Assembly (NCBI GenBank): GCA_028671895.1
Contig: JAPMAC010000196.1
Span: 558,001 to 622,000, forward strand
DNA: 64,000 bases
From: Oenanthe sinensis
Taxonomy: Eukaryota; Streptophyta; Magnoliopsida; Apiales; Apiaceae
Reading direction: 5' to 3'
Shown here: positions 32,960-44,202 of the stretch, piece after piece
Layout of the letters: each line of letters begins with the position of its first letter
Numbering within the stretch: position 1 is the stretch's first letter
Notes under the pieces: generated by a model
Databases searched by the model: none
The model's input: the letters and a program-made list of their open reading frames with translations, nothing else
Told to the model about the DNA's origin: nothing
Position numbers and translations under genes: made by a program

Positions 32960-33778
32960 TGTTATTTCCCAGAACAATATCAATATATATTTGTAGAAGG
33001 GGGGTTGAATACAAATATAATAACTTTTTAGTTTTATAATATTTGTTCTTTAAAACTTGAATGTTTCTACTAAATAATAAGAATAAGTGAAACTGAAATA
33101 GAAATTTGAACAAGATATTTAAAAATTATTGATGGATTGGTTTCTCCATCGGTGTATATATTTGCTCAAATAATCTAGGTTTGTAAAAACCTAACTGCTT
33201 TTTATAAATTAGAAAATAAATTAACTGCTCATACAAACTGCTCTAAGGCTTGAACAGTTGATTCAAAGTGATATTCTAACAATGCTACCACACTTGTTTA
33301 TATACTACAAGTGTGTTTACAATTTCTAGTACAGAGTATAAACAAAAATACATATTCTAGGAATGTCACTATTCTATATTTCCATTCTGTATTTTTTCAT
33401 TTTGGGAAATGTCTTGAGACTTGGAAAGACAATTTTAATTTGAGTCTTCAGAGTCAATGTAGACTGTCTTCCATAGCAGTTCTTTAGTCTGAAGATTCCT
33501 GATATTTTGTCTCTTTGTGAAATCCCTATTAATTGATAATTTGATGTTAAGCATATCAATTGATTATTCCTTGTGTCCATCAACTGATATTCTTCTTCGA
33601 TTGATCTTGATATCCATCGATTGATAATAGTTGTTGACTTATCGATTGATGGATGTTATCAATCGAAATATCAATCGATGGGTCTTCATATCAGTTGATG
33701 GTCTTCAATCTTTGACTTGACTTCTTATCAATTGATCCTCCATCTGTTGATGCTTCCATATTAATTGATCACCCTTCA
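32960..33778 (-). repeat. A2 3' LTR, left part
   Basis: Starts TGTTATTTCCCAGAAC on the plus strand and follows the A1 LTR up to the D insertion. It includes the TATA box inverted repeat (33290-33314) and several ATCAATTGAT-type sites (33525-33770). The last five bases CTTCA are the target duplication of D. Confidence 0.93.
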
Positions 33779-35059
33779 TGTGAACTCCTGATTTTGATGA
33801 TCACACATTCTAGCAAGCTAAATTGCTTGTACTGAATGTACATATGTTTATATGCTTGTTGATTTACTATAGCTTACTATATTGCAAGTACTAATCATGT
33901 TCTGCAGGTTTCATAGTTAACAGCATAACAGCCTGCTATATATCTATTATAGCTTGCTGAAACAGAATCCTACAGGCTACAGGTTTCTAGCCATTACACA
34001 AGTTATTGTAATTTTGTGGAGGATTAATTTATTTGTATATTCAAATAAATATTACATTTTTAATATAATTCTAAGCTCATATCTTTTTATTAAAAACATT
34101 TTACAAAACTTTAGGAAATGGTTGATTTGATTTCACTTGCCTTACTTAAAACACAACCACTTTCCTATCGTATGAATAATCAAAGGAGAATTCAAAATTC
34201 AAATTCGATTTTATATCAGCTGGGTTGGTTATGTCTATGAAATATTTTCTGATCCTCAAATCTTCACTTGCCAAAAATATTTTCATAGAGCCGTTGTATA
34301 CTTTTGTATATATATGGATTAAAGCTTTCATTCTTTATGGTTACACACATATTGTTACAACTCATATTTTGAAAATCTTTATTCTTCTGTAAATCAGAGT
34401 TTAGTTCTATATTGGAGATATAGTATTTAGAGAATATAGTTTGAGTTGTAAAAACTTCCATTCGATTGTATTGTTCAAAGTGTAATCTGTAATCACTAAG
34501 TGGCAATGGTTCTAGGTGTAGAACAATGAAGTATTTGATTCAGTTGTATTGTTTCTACAAGGCAAAGGATTCGAGGAACAGAAGGATTCAAGAGTGGGAC
34601 TCAAGGAATTTAAGAATGGATTGCAAGGTAGAGAACAATAGCAAGCTAGAATCAGTCTGCTTAGGATTGCTGAGATTGTAGCAAGCCACTGTAGTGATAG
34701 GAAACAAGGAGATATATCATTACTCTTGTAATTGGTTTATAATTGGTTAATAATATATTCTCTTACCGGGTTAGTAAGGGACCAGGACGTAGACTATTAG
34801 ACATAGGGGTCAAGCCTAGCTAAATATCGTGTGCCTCCTTTACATATTATTTTTATCCGTTCTTCTGCATTGCATTCATTCTAGCCTAATATAATTCATT
34901 CTAGCCTGCTATAATTATTTACAGATTGACAACAATAAACCAGTTTATTCGAGGCACAACAGACTGTTCACATTATAGTCAGCTATAATTGGTTAGTAAT
35001 ATTTAAAATTAGATATAGTCAACTAAAACACCTATTCACCCCCCTTAGGTGCATTCACA
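33779..35059 (+). repeat. 5' LTR of D (1281 bp)
   Basis: Starts TGTGAACTCCTG and ends GGTGCATTCACA. Rich in variants of AGCCTGCTATA, AGCTTGCT and AGCAAGCTA (33815-33960 and 34640-34985). Near the end TTCACCCCCCTTAGG is the counterpart of the C-run in A and B LTRs. Confidence 0.93.
33810..33965. repeat. AGCCTGCTA/AGCAAGCTA motif cluster in the D LTR
   Basis: AGCAAGCTA, AGCTTACTATA, AGCCTGCTATA and AGCTTGCTG occur within 150 bases; more copies lie at 34641, 34883, 34900 and 34977. The 3' LTR repeats them. The motif is looser than those of A and B. Confidence 0.65.
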
Positions 35060-35061
35060 TT

Positions 35062-35077
35062 TGGTATCAAAGTAGGC
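35062..35077 (+). other. Primer binding site of D
   Basis: TGGTATCAAAGTAGGC, two changes from TGGTATCAGAGCAGGC, starts two bases after the LTR. Confidence 0.85.
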
Positions 35078-36988
35078 TATACTAACATTTTTTGTAATAG
35101 GAAAGTATAGTTCCTATGTCTGATCCGTATCCAACCGCAAACACTTCTTCCAGGTCACCATTGTTACTTGGGTCTGACAACTACAACTGGTGGAACGGCC
35201 GAATGAGGTCTCACTTGGAAAGAGAGCGTATGTAATGGAGAGTTACTGAAAAAGGTCAATTTACTTTTCTGAAATCTGATGGAAAAGAGAAAGACATTGA
35301 TGATCTCACTCATGATGAGTTGATGAAACTGAGCTACAACAACAGAGCCAAGAACACCATCATTACTGGTCTTAGCATCTCAGAAAGTGATACGGTCTCC
35401 TCTTGCAAATCTGCAAAAAAAAATTTGGGATACTTTCGAACAATGTCATGAAGGTTCAAAGTCTCTGAATAATGTTAAGTTGAGTAAACTAATGAATGAT
35501 TATGGCAATTTCAAGCTCAAGGATGGTGAAACTATCAGAGAAGCTCAAGCTAGATTTCAAATTAACATGAACAGTCTAAAATAGCTTGGAAAATCTATTC
35601 CTCATGAAGAAATAAACATGAAGATAATCAGTGATGTCCCATGGATTTACAAACCAAAGGTCACTACTTTGGAATCTTCACCAAACATTAACACTATGGA
35701 TACTCTTGATATATTTGCTGAATTAGAGCAGTTTGAGGTAAAGATCAATGCTAGAAAAGAGCAGGGCTCTTCTGATCTAACTCCCAAAATGAAGAATCTG
35801 GTACTCCATGCTAGAAAAAGCAAGCTAGAATTTGACGAAGAATCTGATGAAGAGCTTGCTCTAATGTCAAGAAAAATCAAGAAGTTGATTGAAAAGAGGA
35901 ACATGTACAAGATAGAGAAAAATGGATTCTCCAAAGGCAAAAAGTTCTCTGAAGAAGGTAAAGGGGAACAAACTTATTTTGAGTGTGGAAAGTCTGCTCA
36001 CTACAAGAAAGACAACTATAAACTCAAAGCAAAACAGCCTGTTGATTTCAAGGACAGGAAAAAGAAGTCAAAAGAATTACTAACCTGGAGCGATGATGAC
36101 TCTAACTTTGACTCTAGTGATGATACTAGTGAGGAGATGGTCAATCTTGCCTTGGTTGGAATGAAAGATGATGATTCTGTGCCTGATTACACTGAAGATG
36201 GTCTAGTGGAAAGTGACTTAGAGGATAATGAGAGTGAAATAAACTCATTTAAATTTCATATTTCTTCTGATGATATTTTTTTGGAACAACTAACCATACA
36301 GGAACCAAAACATATTCCACTTGAGGAATATAATTCAGTGAAATCAGAAAATAACAAGTAGTTGAGAAGAATGCCTACTTAAAGCATATGGTTCATGAGT
36401 TGATGACTAAAGTGGAAACTCTAATTGAAGAAAAAGAACCAGAAAAGAAAAAGAATGAGGCTAAAATCAAAGATTTGAGAGGCAAAGTAGAACATCTGGA
36501 AACCTTCAACAAAGTACTACACAAAAGGACTCAAGCCTATAAGAAAGAGATTTCTAAATTGAAGGAAGCAATTGAGGCCAAAGATGCAAGCCTACAAAAG
36601 ATCAAACTCAAGAAACCCATTGAACCAGTAGCATCTCAGCCTACTACTGCTACAACTTCACAACCTGCTAGAATTGATGTAAAGCCTACTATTCCATCAC
36701 TTTAGCAAGCTGAAAAGATTCAATCTCTGGAGTCAGAAGTTGTAAAGCTCATAAAGGTAATTGGAACATTCATCCAAAGAGAAGATGGTCATAAATTCAT
36801 GATGAAGAACATCAATGTTCCTTTGCAAAGAGAAGGTGTTGGTCTTAATTTCAATAAGAAAGGTAAAGCTCTCCACTATAAAGAGAGGAAAGATAAACCT
36901 TACAAATATGCCATGTCAGGGAACAAGTGCAATAGGTGTGGAAGAAAATGTCACTTCACTCAGAATTGCAAAGTAAATATCTTTGAGA

Positions 36989-37150
36989 TAGCCTACCAGA
37001 ATAAGTCTGTCAATAAAATAGCCTACCAGCATAAAGTTGTAAACAAGCCAACTTATCAGAAAGAAAAGACAACTACCAGAATAAGGTTGTCAATAGACTA
37101 GCCTACCAAAAGAAGTCTGCCAACAAGCCAGTTCACCAGAAGAGCAAAAC
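36989..37150 (+). repeat. Imperfect ~30-bp tandem repeat (AYQxKxVNK) in D gag
   Basis: Units begin AGCCTACCAG at 36989 and 37019, then degenerate copies near 37049, 37074, 37101 and 37133. The protein reads AYQNKSVNK, AYQHKVVNK, TYQKEK. Each unit starts with AGCCTAC, close to the D LTR motif AGCCTGC. Confidence 0.8.
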
Positions 37151-37260
37151 AGCCTACCAAAATGGATTTAGTAGAAAGCAGAATAACAAGAAACCAGTTT
37201 TAAATGTGGTCTAACGGTGGATCAAGAAATCTGATTTACATGCTTATTATATGTTTGCTA

Positions 37261-38847
37261 TGTTAGTATTGGTGTCCTAGAGTCAATACTTTTAATGTTT
37301 TATTGAAAATAATTAAGGATTATGTTTTATGTGATTATTTAATTAATATTTATTATGTCTTTATTTACTGCGTCATAAATTGAAAGAATAATAAATGTCC
37401 TTGGAATATTAATACGTAATATATATCTTTAAGTATGTGACTTAAAAATGAGATTATATGAATAGTATTTTATTCCTAAAATTTCCTAGTCAAGTATTAT
37501 TATTTAAGGACAGTAATAATGCAATAAGACTAGTATGTTTGTTGACAGATGACCACATCTCATTGGTCATAGGTATGGTGATACTAAAGTCAAGAACATA
37601 AGTGTATGTATCAATACATGACACTGGAAAGACTCGCCGTGAGATTCTACATGTTAATAAGTGTCATAAGAAATCTCACTGTGATAATGATGTAATGATC
37701 CTCTGACTTGAAATCATTATATTTCTATACGAGAATTAATATACTTTGATTACACTCAAAGTTACCTTTAACCGGGTAATGATAAAGGTGTACATTGGGT
37801 ATGCTATGAATCGTATGAGGAATATGAATGATAGATATAGGATTTAACCCTCCAATTCTAGGAGTGATATTATTGGCCTCTTGATTGAGTGAGACTATGA
37901 AATGCATGGCCATGCTCAAATATTGATTTGTTTAAATAGTCTACTCATTGATCAAGGAAACCAAGATTAAACGTTGAAGAGGATGACACTATACATGCCT
38001 CGAGTTTTATCTATAATATAAGGTTAAAGGGATTATATTACATTGCACATTATTCACGAAAGGTTTAATTGAATCACCAATTATTATTGTTACTTGGGTA
38101 GCAATGATGTATTACTAGATGCCGCTCATTATTTATAATTTTATTATTAGATAATAAGATTATTGCCAACGTAATAATAACCTAAAGGGTCACACACAAA
38201 GAATGTCAAAATGGAGGTTTATTTAAATTACGAATTTAAATATATTATTGTTTATTCAAATTTAATTATTAAATTAATTAAGTGGGACTTGATTAATTAT
38301 ATTAGAATTCGGATTTAATAAGTATTATTATTATTCGAATTTAATTATTGAATTAATTAAGTGGGACTTGATTAATTATATTAGAATTCAGATTTAATAA
38401 TAACCCAAAGTCATAATGGGTTTTGGAAATCACATGGATTAGGGTTAGGCCCAAAATCTCTCTATCCCCTATATATACATAATGATGTATAATATTAGGG
38501 TTGAATCATCAAATTTCGTTTTTAGAGAAAAACCCTAGCTGCTCAACAGCAAGAGAGGCTAGAGAAAGAGAGAGAGAGAGATGCAAACAATTCGGCTAGT
38601 ACCGATTCCGGTGATCGTAGGACGATCGGGCGTTCGTGTGGACTTCTTTAGAGAGCAAATCTTTGCAACAAAGGACTGCTGTGATTCATCTTTCTGGACC
38701 TCCATTAAACATCATACGAAAGCTTTGTTAAGGTACATACTTCTAAACCATAATCATCCAACGTTATACATGGATCCTGCGATTGGGTTTCGATTTTTTA
38801 TTGTTTTTACTTTAATTCCGCTGCGTTTTCATGCCCGAAACCCTTCA
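37261..38847 (+). repeat. 5' LTR of C3 (1587 bp)
   Basis: Starts TGTTAGTATTGG and ends CGAAACCCTTCA. Contains a 79-bp tandem duplication (38254-38402, around TTAATTAAGTGGGACTTG), a TATA-like CTATATATACAT (38470-38480) that forms a 7-bp inverted repeat with ATGTATA (38485-38491), and a GA microsatellite (38563-38581). The same blocks are recognisable in C1 and C2. Confidence 0.94.
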
Positions 38848-38848
38848 A

Positions 38849-38860
38849 TGGCATCAGAGC
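38849..38860 (+). other. Primer binding site of C3
   Basis: TGGCATCAGAGC, one change from the iMet-type site, directly after the LTR. Confidence 0.87.
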
Positions 38861-40600
38861 TACGTGTATAATGGGATGATTTGGTTATGTGTTTAACAGT
38901 TTTTCGATGTATGTAAACATATATATGATATGCCATGACTATATATTGATATATATGTTTTATATGATTTTGAATATATGATATTCATGTGTTGTATAAT
39001 CATGGGATGATTGTGTGTATTGCTGTATGTATATGATACATGTTTTTTCTGTTAATGGAAATCGTATTCGATACGAATTCTAAAACGGCTTCGGTAGATT
39101 TTCTGAAATCTGTGTCCAGTGTCCGATTTTCGCAAACGATATCTGTTTTCTGACTGGAATCGTGTCACTGAGCAATATTGACAAAGTCAGCTTCGCATCT
39201 GTAAGCCGTTTGACGACATTACAGGCCCCGAAATGGCGATTTATTATTTTCTGAAATTTATTTGATTTTCTGAAATTTCGAAATTTATTATATATGATTA
39301 TATGATATGTTTATATAATCTGAGATATATTACATGTGTTATGTGATAACATGGTGGATGGTTATGGCCTAAAGACCCATAGGATAGTGGTTTTGTTTTA
39401 TGGTTTTGGTTTCTAAATACGACTTGCATGTCGTTTATTCATTGTAATTGTTAATCTCGAATGTAACTCGAGTTCTTCTTGTAATTTCATTAGAATAGAT
39501 TTATTTATTATTCAATGTAATTGTTCAATGGAGACTTGGAACCAAGGAAGCTAGGAGGCAATCCAGATGATGGAGTAATGATGAAGATGAAGACATGTAA
39601 TAGTGTAGTATTTGAAACCACCATAGATTGACCTTGATAATTCCATTAGCTTGGAAATATCACATAGGATGGGGCCATAACCAAACACGTTTAATTTATG
39701 CACAATACATATATGTATATAAATGCATGTGTAGATATGTATGTGTTGGAATGATGTATGTATTAGATACGACACCCATGCCATGTATGCTTAAGAAAGA
39801 TAAAATCTGTAACGATTCAAGATTTTAAAATTAACAAACGATCATGAGATTCTTGTGTTTATGAAATATGGATTTTTAAAACACGGAATTAAATATTGAT
39901 TTTTGATATCTATAACTGAGATTTTATGACAAAAACGGATATGCGTATTCGTAAGGCTGATGGGTTTTAAGTGTGACCACTGGTATCCTCCATCTACCTG
40001 GGAAATGAACAATTTAAGATGTCAATTTGAAATATTTGGTTCAAGGAAAAATTGAGGATCTCTTTATGATGTGATCATGATCGTTATAAATTTTCTAAAC
40101 CCCTTAACAAAATATTAAGTTTTACTCGGATGCTTTCTAATGAATGAACACTCATCGAATCCTAGATCGATTAGGGGAAGGACTGTTAGTGGCAGAGGAC
40201 TCCTATCTATCGTGGTGAGATGAGACGAATATAAACGGTTATATTCAACCATTATGAACTTAGAAGCATAGAGTTTGGTTAAAAGTCTATTAGATAGATA
40301 AGATCAATCGTTGCTCACCAAACTATCCAAGAATTATATATGATATAATTGACAACTGTTGTCTACCTAAATAATCATTTTTAAGGACTTCCAGTGGTTG
40401 ACTTAGGACATGACGAAATATGGATCTTGGCTCACTAGAAAGAATTATGGGATATACTTTCCAAATTAATAGTAAGGGCTATTAATTTGATAAAAATAGT
40501 GGGAGATATATTATGAATATATCATAATCATTTGAACATAATAAATAACTCAGACAATCTAATGTTTATTTTATGCATTTTAAACATTGTAGATATTTAA
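38861..40600 (+). other. Long untranslated leader of C3
   Basis: About 1.74 kb lies between primer site and gag without a convincing frame. A long leader is usual in Angela/BARE-like elements, where it may hold packaging and dimerisation signals. I could not identify such signals here. Confidence 0.7.
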
Positions 40601-41430
40601 ATGGCAAATAATACAAATACTTTCTCCGTACGAGCAACCCTTGAGAAGGACAAGATGACAGGAACTAACTTCCTGGATTGGTATAGGAATTTGAGGATTG
40701 TCCTCAGGCAAGAGCGTAAGCTCCATGCCATTGAAATTCCTTCACCTGCTCCTCCTGCTGAGAATGCAACTCGCGTTCAGCAAAATGCTTATCAGAAGCA
40801 TATTGATGATGTGAATGATATTGCATGTCTCATGCTGGCAACCATGAGTGTTGAGCTTCAAAAACAACATGAGCATATGGATGCTTATGAGATGATTGAA
40901 CACCTTCAAAGAATGTTTGAGGGACAAGCTCGTCAAGAAAGGTTGGACACGAGTAAAGCACTGTATGCTTGCAAACAGGGAGAGCGTGAACCTGTTGAAC
41001 CACATGTTCTGAAGATGATAGGTTATATTGAGTATCTTGATACTTTGGGTTTCCCGATTGGTTTGGAAGCTCAGATTGACTTAATCTTGCAATATTTGAA
41101 CCGCAACTATACTCATTTTGTTATGAACTACAATATGAATGAGATAGACAAAACACCCACTGAATTGTTGGCCATGTTACGAACTACTGAAACCAACATG
41201 AAAAGGCTGAACCTGCTGCCATGTTGATGGTAGATAACAAAGGTAAGGCTAATAGGAAAGGCAAATGGAAGGGAAAGAAGAAGATTGGATCTGCTTCTGG
41301 TCCCAAGCCAAAGGCTAATCCCAAACAGGCTTTAAACCTAAGGGTGTTGTTACAAAGGGTGATTGTCACTACTATGGTAAACCAGGTCATTGGAAGAGAA
41401 ACTGTCATGCTTATTTGGAGGATCTGAAGA
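40601..41430 (+). pseudogene. gag: gag of C3
   Basis: Starts at 40601 (MANNTNTFSV). 208 residues are open, with NFLDWYRNLRIVLRQE, typical of Angela-type Gag, and a helical capsid part. A frameshift near 41205 moves the Lys-rich nucleocapsid part to another frame (41221-41427). The CCHC knuckle (about 41361-41405) reads C-x2-Y-x4-H-x4-C, so one zinc ligand is lost. Confidence 0.87.
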
Positions 41431-42737
41431 AGAAGAAGGCTGGTCAAGCTTCTGATTCAGGTATTTATGTTATAGAGGTCAATTTGTCAACTTCTACATC
41501 ATGGGTATTGGATACTGGATGTGGTTCTCACATTTGTATAAATGTACATGAACTACAAAGGAGTAGGACTTTGGCTAAAGGAGAGGTCGACCTATGAGTT
41601 GGCAATGGAGCAAAGGTTGTTGTTTTAGCTGTAGGGACTTATTATTTATCATTGCCCACTGGGCTTATTTTAGAACATGAGAACTGTTTTTACGTGCCTG
41701 CAATTTGCAGAAACATTATTTTGGTTTCTTGTTTAGACAAGAAAGGTTTTGCATTTTAATTCAGAACAATAGTTGTTCCTTTTCTTTGAATAATGTTACC
41801 TATGAGGTTGCACATTTATTTAACAGTTTATATGTTCTTGATTTAGACACTCCTATCTATAATGTGAATAACAAACGTCTTAAAATAAATGACTCAAATT
41901 AAACATACCTCTGGCACTGTCGTTTAGGCCATATAAATGAGAAGCGCATTTCCAAGTTACATAAGGATGAATACTTGGATAAGTTTGACTTTGAATCATA
42001 CGAAGCATGCGAACCTTGTCTCATTGGAAAAATGACTAAATCTCTTTTTACTGGAAAAGGTGAAAGGGCCACTGAACGATTAGAACTTATACATAGTGAT
42101 GTATGTGGTCCTATGCGTACTATGACAAGAGGTGGCTTTTACTACTTTATCACGTTTACTGATAATTTCAGTAGATATGTGTATCTTATGAAGAACAAAT
42201 CCGATTCTTTTGAAAAGTTCAAAGAATACAAAGCTGAAGTAGAAAAGCAAACTGGCGGAAGTATTAAGACTCTACGATCTGATCGTGGAGGTGAATACTT
42301 AAGCCATGAATTTAAGAGTTTATTAAAATAATGTGGTATTGTATCACAACTCACTCCTCCCGGAACACCACAATGGAATGGAGTTTCTGAAAGGAGGAAT
42401 CGTACTTTGTTGGACATGGTACGATCGATGATGAGTCATGCAGATCTTCCAATTAATTTCTGGGGCTACGCCTTGGAGACGGCTGCTTATACACTTAACC
42501 GAGTTCCTACTAAAACGGTTCAGAAGACTCCATATGAGATATGGACTAAGAAACATCATAGCATGTCATTTATGAAAATATGGGGATGTGAAGCTTTTGT
42601 GAAACGTTTAACTTCTGACAAGCTAGGACCTAAATCAGACAAATATAATTTTGTGGGATACCCAATTGAAACAAAGGGTTATTCATTCTATAATCCTTCC
42701 GAGAACAAAGTGTTTGTTGCTCGAACTAAAGTCAAGT
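41415..42737 (+). pseudogene. pol: pol of C3, N-terminal part only (protease, integrase)
   Basis: Protease site WVLDTGCGSHIC at about 41503-41538 is intact. The integrase finger has WHCRLGHIN and CEPC (about 41920-42020, after a stop at 41900). The integrase core has HSDVCGPM and SDRGGEY (42090-42298), stop at 42331, then VSERRNRT, FWGYALETA, KIWGCEAF and FVGYPIETKGY (42380-42690). The reading ends at 42738 where LTR sequence begins; all of reverse transcriptase and RNase H is deleted. Confidence 0.9.
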
Positions 42738-44129
42738 ATTATTATTTTATTCCTAAAATTCCCTAGTCAAGTATTATTATTTAAGGACAGTAATAATGCA
42801 ATAAGACTAGTATGTTTGTTGACAGATAACCACATCTCATTGGTCATAGGTATGGTGATACTAAAGTCAAGAACATAAGTGTATGTATCAATACATGACA
42901 CTGGAAAGACCCGCCGTGAGATTCTACATGTTAATAAGTGTCATAAGAAATCTCACTGTGATAATGATGTAATGATCCTCTGACTTGAAATCATTATATT
43001 TCTATACAAGAATTAATATACTTTGATTACACTCAAAGTTACCTTTAACCGGGTAATGATAAAGGTGTACATTGGGTATGCTATGAATCGTATGAGGAAT
43101 ATGAATGATAGATATAGGATTTAACCCTCCAATTCTAGGAGTGATATTATTGGCCTCTTGATTGAGTGAGACTATGAAATGCATGGCCATGCACAAATAT
43201 TGATTTGTTTAAATAGTCTACTCATTGATCAAGGAACCCAAGATTAAACGTTGAATAGGATGACACTATACATGCCTCGAGTTTTATCTATAATATAAGG
43301 TTAAAGGGATTATATTACATTGCACATTATTCACGAAAGGTTTAATTGAATCACCAATTATTATTGTTACTTGGGTAGCAATGATGTATTACTAGATGCC
43401 GCTCATTGTTTATAATTTTATTATTAGATAATAAAATTATTGCCAACGTAATAATAACCTAAAGGGTCACACACAAAGAATGTCAAAACGGAGGTTTATT
43501 TAAATTACGAATTTAAATATATTATTGTTTATTCGAATTTAATTATTAAATTAATTAAGTGGGACTTGATTAATTATATTAGAATTCGGATTTAATAAGT
43601 ATTATTATTATTCGAATTTAATTATTGAATTAATTAAGTGGGACTTGATTAATTATATTAGAATTCAGATTTAATAATAATAACCCAAAGTCATAATGGG
43701 TTTTGGAAATCACATGGATTAGGGTTAGGCCCAAAATCTCTCTATCCCCTATATATACATAATGATGTATAATATTAGGGTTGAATCATCAAATTTCGTT
43801 TTTAGAGAAAAACCCTAGCTGCTCAACAGCAAGAGAGGCTAGAGAAAGAGAGAGAGAGAGAGAGGCAAACAATTCGGCTAGTACCGATTCTGGTGATCGT
43901 AGGACGATCGGGCGTTCGTGTGGACTTCTTTAGAGAGCAAATCTTTACAAAAAAGGACTGCTGAGATTCATCTTTCTAGACCTCCATTAAACATCATACG
44001 AAAGCTTTGTTAAGGTACATACTTCTTCACCATAATCATCCAACGTTATACATGGATCCTGCGATTGGGTTTCGATTTTTTATTGTTTTTACGTTAATTC
44101 CGCTGCGTTTTCATGCCCGAAACCCTTCA
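42738..44129 (+). repeat. 3' LTR of C3, missing its first ~200 bases
   Basis: From the AGTATT at about 42738 it matches 37470-38847 almost base for base and ends CGAAACCCTTCA. The 79-bp duplication is at 43531-43680 and the GA run is slightly longer (43845-43864). Confidence 0.93.
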
Positions 44130-44202
44130 TGCTACTGACCAATCTAGACCCTAACCTATTTCGGTACCAAAATGGTGAGTTTTGTTTTTATGTATTTTGT
44201 AG

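Larger units (their letters stand above)
37261..44129 (+). mobile_element. C3: family C (Angela-type) Ty1/copia element with a large internal deletion
   Basis: 5' LTR 37261-38847, primer site, long leader, gag, partial pol, then a fused partial 3' LTR 42738-44129. Flanked by TGCTA at 37256-37260 and 44130-44134, so the insertion itself is intact and it was deleted after arrival. Reverse transcriptase, RNase H and about 200 bases of the 3' LTR are missing. The shared LTR part differs at roughly 20 positions over 1.39 kb by eye, making it one of the younger insertions. It sits in D gag. Confidence 0.95.
35116..44178 (+). pseudogene. gag: gag of D, interrupted near its 3' end by C3
   Basis: Starts at 35116 (MSDPYPTANT); gag text runs to 37260, then C3, then resumes at 44135 and ends VPKW-stop at 44178. 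N-terminal capsid part has NYNWWNGRM and DLTHDELMKLSYNNRAKN. An A-run (about 35412-35420) causes a frameshift; stops at 35236, 35582, 36359 and 36703. A first knuckle is degenerate (YFECGKSAHYKKDN, about 35977-36018), a coiled-coil region follows (36388-36620), a second knuckle is complete (CNRCGRKCHFTQNC, about 36928-36969), then a repeat of AYQxKxVNK units. The layout matches Sirevirus Gag proteins. Confidence 0.85.

Noticed and set aside
34146..34506. Minus-strand frames in the D 5' LTR
   Set aside because: They lie in LTR promoter/leader sequence and are not open in the 3' LTR.
38581..38871. 96-codon frame starting in the C3 5' LTR
   Set aside because: Spans the LTR end and primer site; the equivalent in the other C3 LTR has lost the ATG.
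39551..39828. Frames in the C3 leader
   Set aside because: Short, low complexity and without domain; normal for a long untranslated leader.
44174..44202. 28-nt intron (G|GTGAGT ... TAG) at the D gag-pol junction
   Set aside because: Too short for a plant intron, and removing it leaves a stop codon at the join; only the acceptor-like part is kept as a finding.
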